A stretch of 10,378 nucleotides of DNA from Betaproteobacteria bacterium (GTDB lineage Bacteria; Pseudomonadota; Gammaproteobacteria; Burkholderiales; UBA9220), in assembly GCA_003519965.1 (NCBI GenBank), contig DOVS01000316.1, positions 1 to 10,378 of the forward strand. The letters run 5' to 3'. The translations under genes and the position numbers were made by a program. Positions within the stretch are counted from its first letter, which is position 1. The number at the start of each line of letters is the position of its first letter. The notes beneath the pieces are model-generated. The model had not been told where the DNA came from and made no database searches. It saw only the letters and a list, made by a program, of their open reading frames with translations. Below, piece after piece: positions 6,974 to 10,378 of this stretch.

Positions 6974-7888
6974 TCATTCTTGGGCGATCGTCGGGTCTAC
7001 GCGCGACGGCCGGGACGAGGCAAGAAAAGAAAGCAACGCCAAGGCGGCTCCGATCAGCAACATGCCCCACGCCTCGATCCCGCCCGGCCGTTCGCCAAGC
7101 TGCACCCAGGCGGAAAAGACGCCCACCAGCGGAACCGCCAGAATACCCATGCCCGCCATCCCCGCCGGCAGCTCCCGCAATACATACAACCACAATAGCC
7201 AAGCCAGCGCCGTCGCAAGGACAACATTGTAGATCAACGCACCGATAAGATAGCCGCTCCACTGGATAGGCGGCGAGGGGACAAGTATGGCCAGCAACGC
7301 CAGCGGAATTCCTCCGAACAACATCTGCCAGGCGGTCAGGGATATTAAATCCACCGCCGTCTTGCGGCGCAACACTTTAGCGACGACGACGCTAGCAGCC
7401 CAGCAAACGCTGGCCGAGAGAGCCAGCAACTTCGCGGTCAGAGTACCGTGGAGCATCCATGGGCGCACGACCAAAACGAGACCGGCAAAAGCCAGCCCGA
7501 CCGCCAGCCACTGCATCCCGCGAATGCGCTCTCCCAACAAGCGCCACGCCAGCACTAGCACCCAAAACGGCATGGTATAGACCAGAATCGCCGTATTACC
7601 GACCCCTCCAGACACCAACGCCGTCATCGTCAGCCCCATGAATCCCGTGGTTTGCAGCACGCCCAACAACAACGTTAAAGGAACCGCCTTCGGGCGCAAC
7701 GGTCTGCGTTTCCACGCCAGCACCAAAAACAGGCCTGCCGCACCCAACAGCGTGCGCAAGGCGGCGAAATCGAGCGGGCTGGAGAACTGCAACACGTTCT
7801 TCATCACCACCCAGTTGTAGCCCCATATGGCGGACAGTACCGCCAATGCCGCAATCGCCGGCCGTGAGGAGTGAGCTATCTTGCTCAT
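6974..7888 (-). CDS. EamA/DMT-superfamily inner-membrane transporter
   Basis: 304 residues with about ten hydrophobic helices in two homologous halves, the layout of EamA (DUF6/RhaT) permeases. The first half opens with LAVLSAIWGYNWVVMKNVL, a typical EamA helix-1 motif (SxxWGxxxxxxK), and ends near LVLVVRPWML. The second half begins around KLLALSASVCWAASVVVAKVL and contains VVLATALAWLLW and the LGERPGGIEAWGMLLIG motif; LLGERIRGMQWLAVGL is its counterpart in the first half. Relatives export amino acids, metabolites or drugs; the substrate cannot be assigned here. The ATG at 7888 is the first start in frame. The only ribosome-like site (gaagg, 7904-7900) is 11 bases away and lies partly within a leader hairpin. 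It stands alone, with 251 bp to the next gene upstream in transcription order (ampD). Confidence 0.9.
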   Translation of the reverse strand: MSKIAHSSRPAIAALAVLSAIWGYNWVVMKNVLQFSSPLDFAALRTLLGAAGLFLVLAWKRRPLRPKAVPLTLLLGVLQTTGFMGLTMTALVSGGVGNTAILVYTMPFWVLVLAWRLLGERIRGMQWLAVGLAFAGLVLVVRPWMLHGTLTAKLLALSASVCWAASVVVAKVLRRKTAVDLISLTAWQMLFGGIPLALLAILVPSPPIQWSGYLIGALIYNVVLATALAWLLWLYVLRELPAGMAGMGILAVPLVGVFSAWVQLGERPGGIEAWGMLLIGAALALLSFLASSRPSRVDPTIAQE

Positions 7889-7916
7889 GAGTACATAAAC
7901 CTTCGATAGGTTTTTT
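7885..7916 (-). promoter_or_regulatory. Transporter leader: hairpin over the ribosome site and a three-codon ORF
   Basis: In the leader of the transporter, aaacct (7913-7908 on the minus strand) pairs perfectly with aggttt (7902-7897) around a 5-base loop. The hairpin covers part of the only ribosome-like sequence (gaagg, 7904-7900). A tiny ORF (ATG at 7896, Met-Tyr-Ser-stop) ends in ATGA overlapping the transporter start. Read on the plus strand, the same hairpin is followed by three further T residues (six in a row from 7911) and could act as a weak terminator. Regulation is inferred only. Confidence 0.35.
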
Positions 7917-8139
7917 CAGAAAGAAGGCGCCGTCGGTCGATCGCACCCTTTCCCGCAAGGGAGTCATCGGCCATCGAGCGAGGAAAAACGATGATACGCG
8001 CGCAGATTACAGCGACGCAAGGCAACCGGTGACGCTAATGATGGCTTAAAGAGGTAAATAGCGCATTGGAAAACGCTATCCGGAAAAATAGCGAAAGCAC
8101 AATCGGTTCCGCCGCCCGAATCAAAGCCCGAGGTCCCGG

Positions 8140-8676
8140 TTACTCCACCGCGCCGCGATAGCGCGCCCAATCGAAAAACGGGCCAGGATCGGTTTTACGT
8201 CCCGAGGCGATATCGGCATGGCCGACGATCTCCTGGATAGGATAAATTTCCCGAATCGCTTGAGTCAACTCGGCCAGCGTGTCGTACTGGGCGTCCTCGA
8301 AAGCCACGTAATCACTACCCTCCAATTCGACGCCAATCGCGAAGTCATTGCAGCGAATGCGGCCATTCCATTCCGACTGGCCGGCATGCCACGCACGCAG
8401 ATTGCACGAAGCAAATTGTATCGTTTCACCGTCTCGGCGGATCAGGAAATGGGCGGAAACTCGGAGATCCTTGATTACCGTGTAATAAGGATCAACAGCC
8501 GGGTCCAGCCGATTGGTGAAAAATTGAATCACCCCGTCGCCGCCAAATTGCTGAGGCGGTAAGCTGATACTATGGATCACCAGTAAGCGAATAGGCATTT
8601 CTGGCGGGCGTTCGTCCACGTTGGGCGAAGGAATAAAATGGACGCCCTTGAGGAAACCTGAATGGTCGATTTTCAC
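8140..8676 (-). CDS. ampD: 1,6-anhydro-N-acetylmuramyl-L-alanine amidase
   Basis: Cytoplasmic zinc amidase that removes the peptide from 1,6-anhydroMurNAc in peptidoglycan recycling; in many gammaproteobacteria its loss induces AmpC beta-lactamase through AmpR. The GTG at 8676 was chosen: it follows a good ribosome site (agagg) and begins just before the family N-terminus (GFLKGVHFIPSPNVDERP). It gives 178 residues, near the ~183 of E. coli AmpD. The frame extends to 8739, but those 21 codons run across a strong hairpin and do not resemble AmpD. Amidase_2 domain motifs: LLVIHSISLPP (H35), FGGDGVIQFF, VSAHFLIRRDGE, CNDFAIGVELEG (E117) and VGHADIASGRKTDPGPFFDW (H153, K161, D163). H35, H153 and D163 are the expected zinc ligands, so the enzyme looks intact. 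No ampE follows; the neighbours are unrelated. Confidence 0.96.
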   Translation of the reverse strand: MKIDHSGFLKGVHFIPSPNVDERPPEMPIRLLVIHSISLPPQQFGGDGVIQFFTNRLDPAVDPYYTVIKDLRVSAHFLIRRDGETIQFASCNLRAWHAGQSEWNGRIRCNDFAIGVELEGSDYVAFEDAQYDTLAELTQAIREIYPIQEIVGHADIASGRKTDPGPFFDWARYRGAVE

Positions 8677-8701
8677 AACTACCTCTGAACAACGGAATAT
8701 G

Positions 8702-8726
8702 ACGCACCGCGGATACCGCGGTGCGT
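8702..8726. terminator. Strong 11-bp hairpin between metR and ampD
   Basis: A perfect 11-bp inverted repeat (acgcaccgcgg / ccgcggtgcgt) with a 3-base loop sits 26 bp before the ampD start and about 110 bp after the metR stop, both on the minus strand. It is the strongest simple hairpin I noticed in the window. No T-run follows on either strand, so it is either a non-canonical terminator of metR, an mRNA-stabilising element, or part of a dispersed repeat. Confidence 0.45.
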
Positions 8727-8838
8727 AGTATAAGGACAAAAGCGCTTCACGGAAACCTCGATTCCTCGGGAATTAAGTCAACGCACCCGGATGCCTCGCA
8801 CGGAAAACGCGCTAACGCCCATTTCGCCATCGCGCATC

Positions 8839-9777
8839 CTAGCCGTCGCTAGCGGATAGCGGCGTCACGCCGCGCAATACGTTGAAACTCGTGGCGCGCA
8901 CCGTCGCCAGAAAGTCGCGTAAATAGGCCTGGGTGGACAACGCGTCGGGAACGGCGGCGTAAAGTTCGCTCCATAATCCCTTTTTACCGATACGCTTAGC
9001 ACGCACATACTCTCGCTCCAAATAGCTTTGCACGCTCCATATCGGCAACGCGGCGATTCCCCGCTGGCTCGCCACCAATTGCAGAATCGCCGCGGTCAAC
9101 TCGGCGGTGCGGCGCTTCGGTTCGATGCCGGCGGGTTTCAGCACCTGGCGGACGATATCCAGCATCTCGTCCGCCACCGGGTAGGTAATGAGCGTCTCCT
9201 TGGCGAAATCTCCCGGCAACAGGATGGACTTGACGCCAAAAGCATGCTGATGCGCAACCAGCGCAACAATCTCGAAACCGAATAGCGGATGGTAGGTCAC
9301 GCCTTGGCGCGGTCTTTTTTCCGACACGACAACCAGCTCCGCGCGATCGTCCAGCAAAAGCGCCACCGGGTCGGCATGAAAACCGGACACCAAGTCCAAC
9401 TCGATTTCCGGCCAATACGCACGAAAATTATCCATGGACGGCATCAGCCAGTCGAAACACGTATGGCATTCCACGGCGATGCGCAGCTTACCGCCCTCGC
9501 CGCGGGCAATGCGGAAGATGTCGCGCTCGGCGTCCCGCACTTGTTCTATCGCCGTCTCCGCCAAGGCGTGCAGCCGCTGGCCGGCGGGTGTTAAATGCAG
9601 CGGCTGGGTCTTCCGTGCAAACAATGTCACGCCGTAATGGTTTTCCAGCAACTTGATTTGGTGGGATACCGCCGACTGCGTGAGATGGGTGCGCGCGGCC
9701 GCGCGGGAAAGGCTGCCGGTTTCCACCAGCGCTAACAACGTATGTAGATGACGCAATTCAAGGACAGAGCGATGCAT
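8839..9777 (-). CDS. metR: LysR-type regulator of methionine synthesis, MetR
   Basis: 312-residue LysR-family regulator. The N-terminal winged helix-turn-helix covers about residues 8-66 (LRHLHTLLALVETGSLSRAA, then THLTQSAVSHQIKLLENHYG and LFARKTQPLHLTPAG). The effector domain carries the MetR signature RIAVECHTCFDWLMPSMDNF (about 97-116), then DLVSGFHADP, LITYPV and GIAALPIWSV. These match E. coli MetR closely in order and content. The known effector is homocysteine, and the known targets are metE and metR itself. It is divergent from metE with 95 bp between starts, the classic arrangement. The ATG at 9777 has no clear ribosome site. The gene may be autoregulated because the only near-consensus MetR box visible overlaps its own start. 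Confidence 0.94.
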   Translation of the reverse strand: MHRSVLELRHLHTLLALVETGSLSRAAARTHLTQSAVSHQIKLLENHYGVTLFARKTQPLHLTPAGQRLHALAETAIEQVRDAERDIFRIARGEGGKLRIAVECHTCFDWLMPSMDNFRAYWPEIELDLVSGFHADPVALLLDDRAELVVVSEKRPRQGVTYHPLFGFEIVALVAHQHAFGVKSILLPGDFAKETLITYPVADEMLDIVRQVLKPAGIEPKRRTAELTAAILQLVASQRGIAALPIWSVQSYLEREYVRAKRIGKKGLWSELYAAVPDALSTQAYLRDFLATVRATSFNVLRGVTPLSASDG

Positions 9778-9789
9778 TAATTTAATTCA
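9777..9789. promoter_or_regulatory. Candidate MetR box in the metR-metE gap
   Basis: The sequence ttaatttaattca fits the enterobacterial MetR consensus TGAA-N5-TTCA at seven of eight fixed positions. It overlaps the first base of the metR start codon, which would suit autorepression. No second good box was found nearer metE. An imperfect inverted repeat catgc-ca-gcatg (9839-9850) lies just before the metE ribosome site, and a TTGAAT (9813-9818) could be a -35 with a poor -10 at about 9836. Confidence 0.35.
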
Positions 9790-9872
9790 TGCTAACAGCG
9801 AATAAAATGAGTTTGAATAATAGAACAAACCGTCCCATCATGCCAGCATGCAAATAACGATGGAGAACCGAC

Positions 9873-10378
9873 ATGACAATCGCGCATAATTTGGGATTCC
9901 CCCGCATCGGCGTGCAACGGGAGCTAAAAAAGGCCCTGGAGGCTTTTTGGCGAGAGGAAATCGATGCAAAACAACTCGCCGCGGTCGGCGGCAGCCTGCG
10001 CGCGCAGCACTGGAAAGTCCAGCAGGCGGCGGGAATTGCGCATATTCCAGTCGGGGATTTCGCCTACTATGACCAAATGCTGAATATGACGGCGTTGCTG
10101 GGCGCCGCGCCCGCGCGCTTCGGTTTCGGCGGCGCGCCGCTGACGCTGGCTCAGTATTTCACGCTGGCGCGGGGCGCCCAAGACCAGCCGGCAATGGAAA
10201 TGACGAAATGGTTCGACACCAATTATCATTATATCGTACCGGAATTCCACCCGGACACGCAGTTTACACTCGATCCGGCATGGCTATTGGCGGAGCTCGA
10301 CGAAGCGCTCGCACTAGAAATCGACGCCAAACCGGTGCTAATTGGCCCATTAACCTATCTGTATTTGGGCAAGGAAAA
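9873..10378 (+). CDS. metE: Cobalamin-independent methionine synthase, 3'-truncated by the window edge
   Basis: Transfers the methyl group of 5-methyltetrahydropteroyl-triglutamate to homocysteine to make methionine, in the cytoplasm, without vitamin B12. Only the first 168 of about 755-760 residues are visible; the frame is open to the window end. The ATG follows a ribosome site (ggag, 9862-9865). N-terminal domain motifs: [20 protein letters not shown] (residues 7-26), then [31 protein letters not shown] and [15 protein letters not shown]. All are standard for MetE; the catalytic zinc-binding C-terminal half lies beyond the window. The V in GVQRELKK replaces the commoner A/P, a minor change. 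It is divergent from metR, and so likely activated by MetR with homocysteine. Presence of metE suggests the organism can make methionine when cobalamin is scarce. Confidence 0.96.
   Translation, partial: MTIAHNLGFPRIGVQRELKKALEAFWREEIDAKQLAAVGGSLRAQHWKVQQAAGIAHIPVGDFAYYDQMLNMTALLGAAPARFGFGGAPLTLAQYFTLARGAQDQPAMEMTKWFDTNYHYIVPEFHPDTQFTLDPAWLLAELDEALALEIDAKPVLIGPLTYLYLGKE

Noticed and set aside
6974..7232. Plus-strand frames across the transporter gene
   Set aside because: Shadows of the clear EamA coding sequence on the minus strand.
8677..8739. Upstream extension of AmpD to 8739
   Set aside because: It crosses a strong hairpin and does not resemble AmpD; the GTG at 8676 has its own ribosome site and matches family length.
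9814..9826. TGAATAATAGAAC as a second MetR box
   Set aside because: Only the left half matches TGAA-N5-TTCA; the right half fits at none of four positions.

Overview
The window is a chromosomal stretch of about 10.4 kb, probably from a proteobacterium and most likely a gammaproteobacterium. The evidence is an AmpD-type amidase of enterobacterial pattern, a divergent metR/metE pair and a phosphoketolase-acetate kinase operon. The last is common in methanotrophic Methylococcales, and that lineage is a reasonable inference, but no methane-oxidation gene lies in the window. The large metabolic genes are GC-rich. The middle (about 5.4-6.8 kb) looks more AT-rich and decayed.

Layout. Bases 1-3124 (+): the 3' part of a phosphoketolase gene (xfp) and a short acetate kinase (ackA), 25 bp apart. 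Together they convert xylulose-5-P or fructose-6-P to acetyl-P and then to acetate plus ATP. Bases 3125-3515 are intergenic. Bases 3516-3836 (+): a small DsrE-like protein with a CxxC. A nested inverted-repeat structure at 3839-3901 separates it from an exported protein of unknown function (3922-4563), which overlaps a TlpA/ResA-type periplasmic thioredoxin (4511-5083).

Bases 5084-6973 are the accessory part. They hold a non-coding stretch with a possible lipoprotein relic, a small membrane protein of a type I associate with prophages (5440-5820), a multiply frameshifted C-terminal remnant of an IS3-family transposase (about 5877-6240), and a broken small exported protein on the minus strand (6381-6743). 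This looks like an old insertion site that is eroding.

Bases 6974-9777 (all minus): an EamA/DMT-family transporter, the cytoplasmic anhydro-muropeptide amidase ampD, and metR. From 9873 (+) metE runs off the right end; its N-terminal 168 residues are visible. MetR is the known LysR-type regulator of metE in enterobacteria, and the 95-bp divergent gap should carry both promoters.

No rRNA, tRNA, CRISPR array or obviously new multi-gene system was found. The least explained items are the exported protein/TlpA overlap pair, the small phage-like membrane protein, and the mutually exclusive inverted repeats at 3839-3901.
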